Shown: positions 18,501 through 26,936, counted from the first letter of the stretch. The stretch: DNA of 45,418 nucleotides from Myxococcales bacterium UBA1203 (GCA_002309695.1 DBXV01000025.1:49751-95168), one strand, 5' to 3'. Notes: a model not told the origin generated them from the letters alone. Made by a program: numbers and translations.

Positions 18501-19444
18501 GAGACCGCGGTCTGCCTCAGCTTCTGGGACACACGGACGCCATCCACGACATCAGCTTCTCGCCCGACGGCAGGCTCATCGCCTCAGGCGGCTGGGACAA
18601 GACGATACGGCTCTGGGACGCGGCGACCGGCGCCCCTGTCCGCGTGCTGAAAGGCCACGTTTCCACCGTCACCAAGGTCTCCTTCTCGTCTGACGGCTCT
18701 CTCATCCTGTCCGCTTCCCGCGACGGCACGGCCCGCATCTGGGACGCCCGCACAGGCGCCGCTCTCAAATCGCTCATCAATCCCGACGGCGGTGAGGTGG
18801 AGTGCGCGGCCTTCTCGCCCGACGGCAGGCTGGTCGCCACCGGGAGTTCGGCGCTGTCCGGCAACGTCTATCTCTGGGACGCGGCGACGGGCGCACCGGT
18901 CCGGACCTTCGAGGGACATCACGGCCTCGTCTCCGGCGTCATCTTTTCCAGAGACGGTCGCCGCCTGGCCACGTCGTGCAGAGACAAGACGGTTCTCATC
19001 TTCGATGTCGCCACGGGTCAGGTGCTTCAGCGGCTGGCCGGCGTTCACAGCGACTGGCTCTCCGACTTGGCGTGGGGCGATGCCGGCGAGCAGACCCTCT
19101 TCACCGCGGGCAAGGACGGCCTGGCTGTCCAATGGGACGTGAACTCCGGCAAAGCGCTCAGGCGCATCGAGGGCCACGCGAAGTGGGTCAACGCCCTGGC
19201 CATCTCCGCCAGCGGACGCCTTCTGGCCACGGCCAGCGACGACATGACGGTCCGCATCTGGAACGCCGCCACCGGGGAGCTGCTTCTGATTATCAACACG
19301 CAGAAGGAAGCCACGGCCGTCGCCTTCTCCAACGATGAGAAGACGCTGGCCGCGGGGGACGGGACCATCCTTTCGCTCTACCCCATGGACTTCTCGATGC
19401 TGGACGCGAATCCCAACTCCGAGCTGGGTGAGGCGGTTCAGTGA
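15509..19444 (+). CDS. Transmembrane Ser/Thr protein kinase with 14 WD40 repeats
   Basis: The 1311-residue protein uses TTG as start, with CGAGG about 9 nt upstream. Residues 1-70 form a small helical domain (ALDLGVISLEQASQTLEAVE); 70-245 are disordered and Pro/Ser-rich. The PKN2-type kinase domain covers about 250-550: a degenerate Gly loop, Lys in VALKEVSLDE, the catalytic loop HRDLKPANAM, DWG in place of DFG (about 407) and GTPGYMSPEQAKG. The Asp is kept, so catalysis is plausible. A single membrane helix (573-592) puts the kinase in the cytoplasm and the WD40 part in the periplasm. From residue 700 on I count 14 WD40 repeats, most ending in LWDAATG-like strands: enough for two seven-bladed propellers. 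It likely senses an envelope ligand or protein partner. Partner genes are unknown; the FHA protein at 30921-33002 is one candidate. Confidence 0.93.
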   Translation: MSPTHQETDDAALAIQTALDLGVISLEQASQTLEAVEKGLIGDPVQGMVSRGFITEEAAARIRDLIGSPESIGDAGNAPFSFEARAIAPSVSPKMVSTEEATNPLPMSGDSASARSSGAPAPDEAVFRSASSRKTTSPEPGRKKNAASSPPQPSEAPVFMQSSNREPTSPEPGRQKTTSRDEGGSDASSGEAKDPKEPSTRTGRPPRVIRTPSAHPSSVPRFLENPTGGTPGDSAAEPGAEGLAVEQPGRYTFRYLHASGGQARILLVHDEQIGRDVALKEVSLDEIHAITDRSSSSKSSLTSAEMQRLLREARVTGQLEHPNIVPVYDLGKRRDGALYYTMRFVRGVTLSQRLKACRTLSERLRLLKPFLDICNAIAYAHSRGVIHRDLKPANAMVGEFGETVLLDWGIAKVRHRDEIRSVDVSNESKFLPDSDQGAQTVMGEAIGTPGYMSPEQAKGQVDQIDERSDVFGLGAILYQILTGQPPYKGGTEDELLILARRGKVTGVLKLSPDAPRPLAAIAEKALAADPADRYQSAKELADEIDSYMTGGRVSAYAYSSRELLLRFARQHRLLLSSAALLFVVICSALIAVSMSLKRQQAANAALDEARRQEHSERLSANLNLAAMHAMDSGRFSASHKFASAEKSALLSLRHNPAHPKSAFYSPQELSSFPKARFLRVLAASSLYQARLRNFASLVWSFTGDEAMTAPAFSPDGSRLAVGSYDGRVRFLDTAAGTLITALPGHSTRINSVAFSPDGRLLASAAQEPSIIVRDAQTGVIRFHLLGHRRAVRSIAFSDDSRFLVSGSIDGTVRLWDTASGKEVRVFAIPREQAEVNAVLFAGSGRAIIAGCSDGAILRIPLDTPDSGENGSAESIETIYQRAGEIWTLAKPLTTSSDRILAAGRTEQAVIEITVRGTPTLVMEGHENGISSVAYDPSGSYIATSGYDAAIRLWSQLSGTPLLTIEGHTDFVSGAAFAPRAPLLASTGFDRTVRLWRLGDRGLPQLLGHTDAIHDISFSPDGRLIASGGWDKTIRLWDAATGAPVRVLKGHVSTVTKVSFSSDGSLILSASRDGTARIWDARTGAALKSLINPDGGEVECAAFSPDGRLVATGSSALSGNVYLWDAATGAPVRTFEGHHGLVSGVIFSRDGRRLATSCRDKTVLIFDVATGQVLQRLAGVHSDWLSDLAWGDAGEQTLFTAGKDGLAVQWDVNSGKALRRIEGHAKWVNALAISASGRLLATASDDMTVRIWNAATGELLLIINTQKEATAVAFSNDEKTLAAGDGTILSLYPMDFSMLDANPNSELGEAVQ

Positions 19445-19477
19445 CCGGCCGAGGCGGCTGACCAGAGGAGACAGGCG

Positions 19478-20293
19478 GTGGCCAAGGTCCTGCTGACGCT
19501 GGAATACGACGGAACCGACTACGTGGGCTGGCAGCGGCAGCCCAACGGGCCTTCGATTCAGGCCGCGGTCGAGGACGCGCTGGAGCGCATGTTCAAGCAG
19601 CCTGTGCGCATCAGCGCCTCCGGCCGGACCGACGCGGGCGTCCACGCGCTGGCACAGACGGCGTCTTTCACGCCGCCCTTTCCGCTGCCTCAGCGCGCCT
19701 ACGTTCAGGGGCTCACGGGACTCCTTCCTCGGGACATCGCCGTCATTGACGCGCGGGAGGTCGCCGACACCTTCGACGCGCGGCGCAGCGCCTGCGGCAA
19801 GCACTACCGCTACTGCATCCTCAACAGGCCTCAGCGCTCGCCGCTCCTGCGCCGGCAGCGCTGGGAAATTTTCGCGCCTCTCGACATCGGCGCCATGAGG
19901 GACGCGGCCGCCTGCCTGACGGGCACTCACGATTTCAGCGCCTTTCGAGCCAGCAACTGTGAGGCGCGAAGCCCCGTCAAAACGCTCCGGCGTGCGGAGA
20001 TTGTCCGCAGCGGCGATGACATCACTCTCGACTTCGAGGGCAGCGGCTTTCTCAAGCAGATGGTCCGCAACATCGTCGGCACCCTGACCGAAGTGGGACT
20101 GAAAAGGCGCCCGCCTGAATCTGTCCGCCAGACGCTCCAGTCGCTGGACCGAAACCAGGCCGGGCCCACCGCGCCGCCTCAGGGGCTGTTCCTCGTCGAG
20201 GTCTTCTATGGAGAAAATGGCATCCAGTGCGGCGGCACACCCGACGGCACCGAAAGCCCCACTTCTCTCTGTCCCGGTGAACACGATTCGTGA
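19478..20293 (+). CDS. truA: tRNA pseudouridine(38-40) synthase
   Basis: A GTG start is well placed 8 nt after AGGAG. The 271-residue protein has the TruA hallmarks: LEYDGTDYVGWQRQPNGPSI at the N terminus, the catalytic Asp in ASGRTDAGVHALAQTA, KHYRYCILN, the segment GTHDFSAFRASNCE, and GSGFLKQMVRNIVGTLTEVG near the C terminus. It isomerises uridines 38, 39 and 40 in the anticodon stem-loop of many tRNAs. It lies 33 bp after the kinase gene and may be co-transcribed with it. The last 25 residues are a polar extension with no recognisable motif. Confidence 0.95.
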   Translation: MAKVLLTLEYDGTDYVGWQRQPNGPSIQAAVEDALERMFKQPVRISASGRTDAGVHALAQTASFTPPFPLPQRAYVQGLTGLLPRDIAVIDAREVADTFDARRSACGKHYRYCILNRPQRSPLLRRQRWEIFAPLDIGAMRDAAACLTGTHDFSAFRASNCEARSPVKTLRRAEIVRSGDDITLDFEGSGFLKQMVRNIVGTLTEVGLKRRPPESVRQTLQSLDRNQAGPTAPPQGLFLVEVFYGENGIQCGGTPDGTESPTSLCPGEHDS

Positions 20294-20371
20294 CTTTTGG
20301 CCGTCAAGAAAGGGCATTGCGCGGACGTTTCCCATTTCGCAAAGGGAGCGCCTTTTTCGACTGAGCCAACC

Positions 20372-21451
20372 ATGAACGTCTTCGCCTCCATCCTGCCGCT
20401 CTTCCTGCTGGCCCCGCTGTCCGGAACTTCCGGCGCAGCTGAGCCTGTTTCCTCGGAGAGTGTCCCGCCCGCCGCAGAGACCGCGGAGGCCAGAGGTCAG
20501 GAAACGCCGCAGACACCTCCGGCGGACGGCCAGGCGGAAGCCGCACTTCCCGATGCTCAGGCCGGGTCTGCGGAATCTGTGTCTGCGCTTCCGTCGAATG
20601 ACGGCGTCCAGAGTGCTGAAGCTGCCCCAGCCCCGACGCCCGAAGCGAATGAGGGGACGTCTGTTTCTCCGGCGGCGGCAGTGGCCACTCCCTCTGAGAC
20701 GCAGCCCGCCGATGCCCCGGCAAACGCGAATGCGCCCGCAGCGGCGGACAGCCCGAACGCCATCACCGGCTGGGACCGCGTTTCAGGGGCCTACGCGCCT
20801 CCGCCTTCGTCGGGCAGCAGGGGCGGCAGCGCACGCAGCAGCGGGGAAAGCGAGCCGAAGAGCCTGCTGGACGCGCCCTTTGCGCCGCATGGTCCATTCA
20901 TCAGCGTCGGGTTCAGCCTTCACCGCTACACCATGAAGACGCTCTCCATGGAACAGGACACCAGCAGCCGCAGGGCCTTCGACGGCGGCGCGCTGTCTGT
21001 TCAGGCGGGCTATCTGGCCAGACGCGGCGGCTTCATCGGCCTGGACTGGGCCCATCACACCGGACGCAACTCGCTGCGCACCGCCGGCGGTGAATCTTCC
21101 CTCGAACTCAACAGTGATTTCGTCTCGCTGATGACCGGTCTGCAGGTGGGATCGCGCGTCCGGGCACATCTCGCCGTTCTGGTGGGCGTTGCCCACGGCG
21201 AGTTCATGCGCTCCATCCGCGTCGAACATGCCGATGCCGAAACCGGAGAAATTCAGGAACAGCGGGACACGAAGAAAACCAGTGCCAACGCGTTTCTTCT
21301 GGGCGCCGACCTGGGCCTGATCGTCATGCCCACCGAGTGGCTGGCCATCGGCCTGCACTTCCGGGCGGACCATCCATTCTTCAATGACGCGCTCAACGGG
21401 ACGGCCGGCATCTATGCCGGACTGTCAGCCACCTTCGTCTATCCCCTCTGA
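20372..21451 (+). CDS. Exported protein with Ala/Pro-rich linker and outer-membrane barrel-like domain
   Basis: The ATG at 20372 begins a signal peptide (FASILPLFLLAPLSG, cleavage near SGAA-EP). Residues 25-165 are almost wholly Ala, Pro, Glu, Ser and Asn, without cysteine, and probably disordered. Residues 185-359 have alternating hydrophobic strands typical of a small eight-stranded barrel: GPFISVGFSLHRYTMKTL, FIGLDWAHHTG, VRAHLAVLVGVAHGEFMR, FLLGADLGLIVMPTEWLAIG and a final strand IYAGLSATFVYPL that ends in a hydrophobic residue, as barrel proteins do. It is probably an outer-membrane protein whose linker reaches through the periplasm. No exact family was recognised. A lipoprotein gene follows 20 bp downstream. 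Confidence 0.75.
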   Translation: MNVFASILPLFLLAPLSGTSGAAEPVSSESVPPAAETAEARGQETPQTPPADGQAEAALPDAQAGSAESVSALPSNDGVQSAEAAPAPTPEANEGTSVSPAAAVATPSETQPADAPANANAPAAADSPNAITGWDRVSGAYAPPPSSGSRGGSARSSGESEPKSLLDAPFAPHGPFISVGFSLHRYTMKTLSMEQDTSSRRAFDGGALSVQAGYLARRGGFIGLDWAHHTGRNSLRTAGGESSLELNSDFVSLMTGLQVGSRVRAHLAVLVGVAHGEFMRSIRVEHADAETGEIQEQRDTKKTSANAFLLGADLGLIVMPTEWLAIGLHFRADHPFFNDALNGTAGIYAGLSATFVYPL

Positions 21452-21471
21452 GGCACCGGGAGCTGTCCGCC

Positions 21472-21921
21472 ATGAGCCTCCAACGCTCCGCTTCTCATCT
21501 GCACCGCCGCCTGCCGGCCGTTCTCGCCGCCTCACTTGTTCTGACGGCGTGCGACAGCGTGCTCTGCGACCGGGACAGCGATGCCGACGGCACCTACGAA
21601 ATCGTCTCGGACTGCACGGGCGTGCTTCGTGAGGGGGCAGTGACCATCGGTGCCTCGAATGATGTGGACATCGCTCTGGCCATACCGCTCGGCGATGACG
21701 AGGCGTCTTCCTGCCCGACCACCATCATCACCGGCGCCGAAGAGCTGGGCCTGCCGACGACAGTCAAAGTGAACGGCAAGAAAAAGTTCTCGCTCAAAGG
21801 CACTGTCGGGAATTCCGAGCCGCTCAACTGCACCAGCGACAGCTTCGGCGATGAGAACGTCCTCTTTTGCCGGTCTGAAAAAGAGGACTTGGTCTGCATG
21901 GCCTTCGTCAGCGAGCCCTGA
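21472..21921 (+). CDS. Small lipoprotein of unknown function
   Basis: The 149-residue protein has a basic N terminus (SLQRSASHLHRRL), a hydrophobic segment and the lipobox LTAC (about residue 27), so it should be lipid-anchored. The mature part has six further Cys residues, in VLCDRDSD, SDCTG, SSCPT, LNCTS, LFCRS and LVCMA, suggesting three disulfides. The pattern DRDSDADGTYEI resembles a short calcium-binding loop but is not a full EF hand. It starts 20 bp after the barrel-like protein gene, so the two are probably co-expressed and may interact. No known family was recognised. Confidence 0.7.
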   Translation: MSLQRSASHLHRRLPAVLAASLVLTACDSVLCDRDSDADGTYEIVSDCTGVLREGAVTIGASNDVDIALAIPLGDDEASSCPTTIITGAEELGLPTTVKVNGKKKFSLKGTVGNSEPLNCTSDSFGDENVLFCRSEKEDLVCMAFVSEP

Positions 21922-21980
21922 CTGCCGCACCTTCATCGGACGGACATCCCGCGCAGCCATCACCGAAGAGCTCAGCCAAT

Positions 21981-22017
21981 AAAAAAGCCCGCCTTCCATT
22001 CGGAAAGCGGGCTTTTT
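21981..22017. terminator. Bidirectional Rho-independent terminator
   Basis: AAAAAGCCCGC and GCGGGCTTTTT flank a 15-base interior, with A and T runs on both sides. It can end the small-lipoprotein transcript on the plus strand and the tRNA-Leu transcript on the minus strand. Confidence 0.92.
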
Positions 22018-22021
22018 GGTG

Positions 22022-22101
22022 TGCCCAGGAGAGGACTCGAACCTCCATGCTTTCGCACTAGAACCTGAATCTAGCGTGTCTACCAGTTTCACCACCTGGG
22101 C
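22022..22101 (-). tRNA. tRNA-Leu, anticodon CAG
   Basis: On the minus strand the acceptor arms GCCCAGG and CCTGGGC pair fully, followed by discriminator A. The anticodon stem CTAGA/TCTAG closes the loop TTCAGGT, giving anticodon CAG. The variable arm (GTGCGAAAGCAT) is long, as in class II tRNAs, and the T arm GAGGTTCGAGTCCTC is standard. CCA is not encoded, so it must be added by the nucleotidyltransferase. The gene has its own promoter and terminator. Confidence 0.97.
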
Positions 22102-22123
22102 TCTGCTCTGAAAAACGGCGCGC

Positions 22124-22152
22124 CCTTTAGTCGCCGCCTCTCAGATTGTCAA
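22124..22152 (-). promoter_or_regulatory. Promoter of tRNA-Leu
   Basis: On the minus strand TTGACA (22152-22147) matches the sigma-70 -35 consensus, with a 17-bp spacer to TAAAGG (22129-22124). The tRNA 5' end lies 23 bp after the -10. The -35 box overlaps the stop codon of nadE. Confidence 0.75.
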
Positions 22153-24083
22153 GATTTTTCTCGGCCCTTTCCGGCGCTTTCCCTCAGCTCGTCCATGCGG
22201 CTGATTTCCCGGGCAAAGCCGCCGCTGAGCACCGGGAAGCGGCACCAGGAGGCCGGAGACAGATTGGCGTCGTCCACGTGGAAGCCGGGCGCGCATCGGG
22301 TGCGCTTCCACTGGCTGCGGGCAAACATCCTGAAAAACTTGGCAACACATCCCCTGAGATAGGCCCTATCCAGGTCGGGATGCCGGGCAGCAAGGGCTTC
22401 CAGCGTCTCCGCGGGCGAATGCAGCCGGTGAACCGCCAGGCGCTCAATCTCGTCCAGAAGCGCGTAGGGCATCAGGTCGCTCTCATCCGTCTGCTTCGCT
22501 TCCAGAGGCCTCAGCTCGGCCGTCGGTGCCTGGCAGTTGATCAGCCTGAGGGACGGGAACGGGCGCGCCCCCACAGGCGCATGCGTCTCCAGCCACTTCA
22601 GCCACTCCCTGAGCCAGGCCTTGTCCACTCCCACGATGGGCGCCAAGCCGCCGCAGGTATCGCCGTCCATCGTGGCGTAGCCAACGGCTGCCTCGGAGCG
22701 ATTGGCCGTTGTCAGCAGCAGCGCATTTTCTGCGTTGGCCACCATCCAGATGCTTGGCCCGCGGACGCGCGCCTGAATGTTCTGGAGCGTCAGATCGTCC
22801 GTCCCCCACGAAAACTGCCGGCCGACCACGCCTTCCGCGCGCTCGCGATAGAGAGCCACCAGTTCGTCGATGACAAACTCGGCATGTCGGCTTCCCACGT
22901 CCTTTGCCACTGCCGCCGCTGCCTGCCGCGTGATCTCGGAGCTGTTTGCCGTTCCCTGATAGGCGGTGACGAGGAGGCGGGGCATCAGCGCGTCGAGGAA
23001 CGATTCCAGCGCAGCCTCGCCGTCCCCCGGTTTCCAGGCCGCGCCTTCCGGAAGATCGCCCGCCTTCCAGTGAATGGCCGAGGCGAATTCCGCACTGCCT
23101 AACTCCTGAACGCCGTAACGGGCCATGAGACGAACCAGGCAGGCGACGGCCGCCGAATCGGCACCTCCGGACAAAGACAGTGCAAAGGCCGGGCTCCAGG
23201 TTTTTCTCAGATAGTCGAAGAGCCCCAAAGACACGGCGCGGGAGAACTCTTCATTCTTGGAAGAGAGCGGATCCGGGGAAACAGCCGCGGCAGATGCCGC
23301 CGATTCCAGAGAAAAAAGCGCGACGGACAGGCCGCCGAAACTGAAGCGGGAGGCTCGGGAGACAATAACGCCGCCCGCTGCCACTGCAGCACCGCCGCCA
23401 TAAATGACTTGCCCGGCTTCGTTGCCGCACAGGTTGGCTGAGGCCAAAACAACGCCGTCGGCTGAGGAGCGCCGGGCCAGCGCAGACTCAAATCGAGCCT
23501 GTTCGCCAAAGGAGAAAGGCCGGGCAGACAGATCGAGGCAGACCTGAGCGCCCTGCATCAAAAAGCCGTCTCGTCCCCATGCCTCGCCGCCGACAGACAC
23601 CGCTGTCCGAACACCGCACAGGCTGAATGTTCGGGCGATGGGATAGGCGACGCCGTCAATCAGCACCGACGCGGGGGAAATTCCCTCCTTCCAAGGCGAG
23701 AACCATCTGGCCGCGTAGCTCAGCCTCCCGTCTGGCAGTGTGCTCTGAGCGGCAAACCCGAGCAGCTTGCCGTCTTCGATGACGGCCGCGGCGTCATACA
23801 GGCATCCGTCTGCAAACAGCGGCAGGCCAACAGCGGCAGCGATTCCCCGGCAGTGGGGCAGCAGCGATTTCAGCGATGCCAGCGCTTCGGTGCCGACAAA
23901 CGGGGCAAGAAAAGCGTCCTCACACCCGGCGCCGCTGAGACACAGCTCAGGCAGGACAATCAGATTTGCGCCCGCTTCCCGGGCCAGGCCAATGGCCTGA
24001 ACTGCGGCGGCCAGATTTCCATCCCAGTCCAGAGGCGTGGTGTTCAGCGTGACGGCAGCAATTTTCAGCGCATGGCTCTTCAT
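22149..24083 (-). CDS. nadE: NAD+ synthetase with degenerate glutaminase (nitrilase) domain
   Basis: The start at 24083 has AGAGGT 8 nt upstream; the protein has 644 residues, a normal length for glutamine-dependent NadE. The C-terminal synthetase domain is intact: ATP loop SLSGGADSAAVACLV, then TANRSEAAVGYATMDGDTCG and the Zn/ATP-region SPASWCRFPV end. It amidates deaminoNAD to NAD. The N-terminal nitrilase-like domain keeps Glu46 (LPELCLSGAGCEDAF), but the position of the catalytic Lys is Gln113 (AAQSTLPDGR) and that of the nucleophilic Cys is Gly165 (AVSVGGEAW, where active enzymes have CED.W). The surrounding framework (LDLSARPFSFGEQ, GQVIYGGGAAV) aligns cleanly. I infer ammonia-dependent activity only. 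It follows the PBP1A gene by 90 bp on the same strand. Confidence 0.9.
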   Translation of the reverse strand: MKSHALKIAAVTLNTTPLDWDGNLAAAVQAIGLAREAGANLIVLPELCLSGAGCEDAFLAPFVGTEALASLKSLLPHCRGIAAAVGLPLFADGCLYDAAAVIEDGKLLGFAAQSTLPDGRLSYAARWFSPWKEGISPASVLIDGVAYPIARTFSLCGVRTAVSVGGEAWGRDGFLMQGAQVCLDLSARPFSFGEQARFESALARRSSADGVVLASANLCGNEAGQVIYGGGAAVAAGGVIVSRASRFSFGGLSVALFSLESAASAAAVSPDPLSSKNEEFSRAVSLGLFDYLRKTWSPAFALSLSGGADSAAVACLVRLMARYGVQELGSAEFASAIHWKAGDLPEGAAWKPGDGEAALESFLDALMPRLLVTAYQGTANSSEITRQAAAAVAKDVGSRHAEFVIDELVALYRERAEGVVGRQFSWGTDDLTLQNIQARVRGPSIWMVANAENALLLTTANRSEAAVGYATMDGDTCGGLAPIVGVDKAWLREWLKWLETHAPVGARPFPSLRLINCQAPTAELRPLEAKQTDESDLMPYALLDEIERLAVHRLHSPAETLEALAARHPDLDRAYLRGCVAKFFRMFARSQWKRTRCAPGFHVDDANLSPASWCRFPVLSGGFAREISRMDELRESAGKGREKS

Positions 24084-24173
24084 CAGATGACCTCTTTCTT
24101 TCCCCAAAGGCCGCTCAGCCAGCGGCCCGGCACGTCCACTTCGGCCACAATTCACCAATGAAACGGATGGTTC

Positions 24174-26936
24174 TCACGGCGCCATCCACATCATCTCCCG
24201 GGGATCCACCTGCCCTTCCTCCATATCTTCCTCGATGGGCTCCTTGCCCTTGAGGAAGGGAGCATCGATGGTGTTCTTCGAGCCCCGCGCCGCCAGCTTT
24301 CCAGTGTCCGGATTGATGCGGGCCTTGACGATTTGAAGCCCTGGTGCGGGCTCGTCGAAATCAGCCTGCGGCCGTTCGCCCAGCGCCCGCTTCATGTAAT
24401 CGACCCAGATCGGCAGGCTCGTGCGGCCGCCCTGCTCATACTTGCCCAGGGGGTAGTCGTATCGGTCGTAGCCAATCCACACGCCGGTCACGAGGCCCTT
24501 GGTGAAGCCCATGAACCAGGTGTCGAACGAATCGTTGGTGGTGCCGGTCTTGCCCACCGCAGGCTTCTTCAAAGCACCCGCGCCGCTGCCCGTTCCGCCC
24601 CGGACCACCTCGCGCATCAGCCAGTCGATGATGAAGGCCGTCTCCGGCTTCATCACGCGCTCGGGCTCCTCGAACAGAGCGGCAAAACCGGCTGCCACAC
24701 GGTCCTCAAAGCGCGCGAAGTCATCCGAAATGTCCGTGTGGTCCTCCAGTGTCCGCCCGAAGCGGTCCTCGACCTTGCGCAGAAACCTGGGCGTGAACTT
24801 GAGGCCGCCCCGGTCCATCGTCGCATAGACGCCGGTCAGCTCGTAGAGCTGGACGCAGCTGCCGCCCAGAGCCAGCGAAAGGTCCTCGTTGAGCTTGGTG
24901 GTGATGCCCAGCTTGTGGACCCACTCGATGGCGTTTTTGACCCCGACGGCATGGAGCGTCTTCACGGCGGGGATGTTCATCGACATCTTCACCGCCCGGT
25001 GCATCAGCACGTCGCCCTGAAAGCTGGAGCCGAAATTCTCGGGCTTCCAGCGCAGCGACGTGGTCGGGTCGTCAAAGACCACGGGCGCATCGACGATGAC
25101 CTGATTCACCTGCCACTCCAGCTCCTCGATGGCGGCCGAATAGACGAGCGGCTTGAACGAGCTCCCCGGCTGCCGGCACGCCTGAAAGGCGCGGTTAAAC
25201 TCGGAGGCGTCGAAGTCGTAGCCGCCAATCATGGCCTCCACGTAGCTGGTGTTCGGGTCCACGGAGACGAGCGCGCCCTGAAGCGTGGGCTCCTGCTCCA
25301 GCGACACCAGCACCGCGTCCTTGGGCAGGTTTTTGAAGAGCTTCTTGTCCAGCACCTCTTTGTCGCTGACGAAGTTCTTCTCGAAGGTTTCGCCGCCGGC
25401 GCGGACGCGGACGATGATCACGTCGCCCTCGGACAGCGCGTCCTTCACCGACTTAATCAGAGCGCGCGGGTAATACTTCTCGGGGTTCGGCTCGCGGGCC
25501 CACTTCATGGCCAGGAGCGACAGCAGTGCCTTCTGGCCGCCGATGTCCACGGACACCGTCTGCGCCTTCTCGTCCACCGACTCCACGAAGCCCACGTAGT
25601 AGTGCCCAATCTCCAGCTTCTCGTCTCCGAGGACGGCGGCGATTTTTTTCTGGAACTCAGCCCGCTCCGCCTCGGTCGCCAGCTTTTTCAGCGGGCCGCG
25701 GAAGCCCTGGCGCTTGTCCACGCGAATCAGCCCTTCCAGCATCGCCTTCTGCGCCGAGAACTGCCGCTCCGCGTTCATGGACATGGAAATCTGCAGGCCG
25801 TCCTTAAGCATCCGCTCGTTGCCGTAGCGGTTCACGATGTCGCGCCGGATCTGCTCCGAGAAAAACGGCGACTTGAGCCGGAACACGTCGTCGATGGGAT
25901 AGACGCGAATCTCCTCCGCCTCGGCGGCGTCGCGCTCTTCCTGAGTAATCATCCCGTCGGCGAGCATGCGGTTGAGCACGTAGGTGCGCCGCTCTTTGGC
26001 CTTCTTCGGATTGCGGAAGGGCGAATTGGCGCTGGGCGCCTTGGGCAGCACGGCCAGAAGCGCACTCTCGGCCAGCGTCAGGTTTTCCACGTCCTTGTGG
26101 AAGTAGTTCTCCGCCGCGGCCTGCACCCCGTAGGCGTGGTGCCCCAGATAAATGTTGTTCAGATACAGGTAGAGGATCTGCTCCTTGGTGAGCGCCTGCT
26201 CCAGCCTCAGCGCCAGAATCAGCTCGCGGATTTTCCGGCGAATCGTCTTCTCGGTGGCCCTGGCGTGCGCCTCAGTGCGCAGGCGCGCGTGGACTTTCAG
26301 CGCGGCGGCGCGGACGGCATCCGGGTCTTCCATTCCCTGAGGGCCGAGCAGCTTCTCCACGCCCGCCCGCACGTCCTCATCCGTGATTTTTCCCAGCTCC
26401 ACGGAGACGAGAACCGCCTTGGCCGTCTGCTGCGTCAGCGTGGAGCCGCCCTGAATCTTCTGCCGCACGACGTAGGTCTTGTAGGCAGCGCGGGCCATGC
26501 CCTGAAGGTCGAAGCCCGGATGATCGAAAAAGCGGGAGTCCTCAGCCGCGATGAAGGCCTGAATCAGCTTCTTGGGAATCCGCTCATAGGGAACGACGCG
26601 CCGCCGCTCGTCGAAAAACTCACCGCAGAGAGCGCCGTCATCACTCCACAGCTCGGAGAGAATGGGCGGGCGGTAATCGTCCACGCTGGGCAGCTCGGGC
26701 AGACCCGGCGAATAGGTTTTGTAGGCCCAGATGACGGCCCCCATGGCGCCCAGAATGCCCAGCAGGACGCAGATGACGGCGAAGAGGCACAGCTTCCGGA
26801 AAATGCCGCGCCCCGGCTTTTCGTGGAGGACCAGCCTGCTGGGAACGTCCTCCTGCTCAGTGGACGCGGATGCTTCATCGCCGGCCGCGGCGGATGCCGG
26901 GCCTGTCTTCAAGGGTTCTGACGGTGCTTGGGCCAT
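24174..26936 (-). CDS. mrcA: Bifunctional penicillin-binding protein 1A
   Basis: The start at 26936 gives a 920-residue class A PBP with a 40-residue cytoplasmic tail and one membrane helix (about 45-72). The glycosyltransferase (GT51) domain has catalytic Glu in FIAAEDSRFFDHPGFD, then GGSTLTQQTAK and LRLEQALTKEQILYLYLNNI. An OB-like insertion (about 400-520) precedes the transpeptidase. The three transpeptidase motifs are present: SSFKP (SXXK, in RQPGSSFKPLVY), SMN in KMSMNIPAV, and KTG in VGKTGTTND. An extra insert of about 60 residues follows GGSTLTQQTAK, with the sequence GPQGMEDPDAVRAAALKVHA. It polymerises and crosslinks peptidoglycan in the periplasm. The gene probably has its own promoter in the 294-bp gap upstream, and nadE follows. 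Confidence 0.95.
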   Translation of the reverse strand: MAQAPSEPLKTGPASAAAGDEASASTEQEDVPSRLVLHEKPGRGIFRKLCLFAVICVLLGILGAMGAVIWAYKTYSPGLPELPSVDDYRPPILSELWSDDGALCGEFFDERRRVVPYERIPKKLIQAFIAAEDSRFFDHPGFDLQGMARAAYKTYVVRQKIQGGSTLTQQTAKAVLVSVELGKITDEDVRAGVEKLLGPQGMEDPDAVRAAALKVHARLRTEAHARATEKTIRRKIRELILALRLEQALTKEQILYLYLNNIYLGHHAYGVQAAAENYFHKDVENLTLAESALLAVLPKAPSANSPFRNPKKAKERRTYVLNRMLADGMITQEERDAAEAEEIRVYPIDDVFRLKSPFFSEQIRRDIVNRYGNERMLKDGLQISMSMNAERQFSAQKAMLEGLIRVDKRQGFRGPLKKLATEAERAEFQKKIAAVLGDEKLEIGHYYVGFVESVDEKAQTVSVDIGGQKALLSLLAMKWAREPNPEKYYPRALIKSVKDALSEGDVIIVRVRAGGETFEKNFVSDKEVLDKKLFKNLPKDAVLVSLEQEPTLQGALVSVDPNTSYVEAMIGGYDFDASEFNRAFQACRQPGSSFKPLVYSAAIEELEWQVNQVIVDAPVVFDDPTTSLRWKPENFGSSFQGDVLMHRAVKMSMNIPAVKTLHAVGVKNAIEWVHKLGITTKLNEDLSLALGGSCVQLYELTGVYATMDRGGLKFTPRFLRKVEDRFGRTLEDHTDISDDFARFEDRVAAGFAALFEEPERVMKPETAFIIDWLMREVVRGGTGSGAGALKKPAVGKTGTTNDSFDTWFMGFTKGLVTGVWIGYDRYDYPLGKYEQGGRTSLPIWVDYMKRALGERPQADFDEPAPGLQIVKARINPDTGKLAARGSKNTIDAPFLKGKEPIEEDMEEGQVDPREMMWMAP

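Noticed and set aside
24333..26921. Long open frame of 862 codons on the plus strand, antisense to PBP1A
   Set aside because: It mirrors the codon periodicity of PBP1A on the other strand, which has all catalytic motifs; the antisense product is Arg/His/Leu-rich low-complexity typical of a shadow frame.
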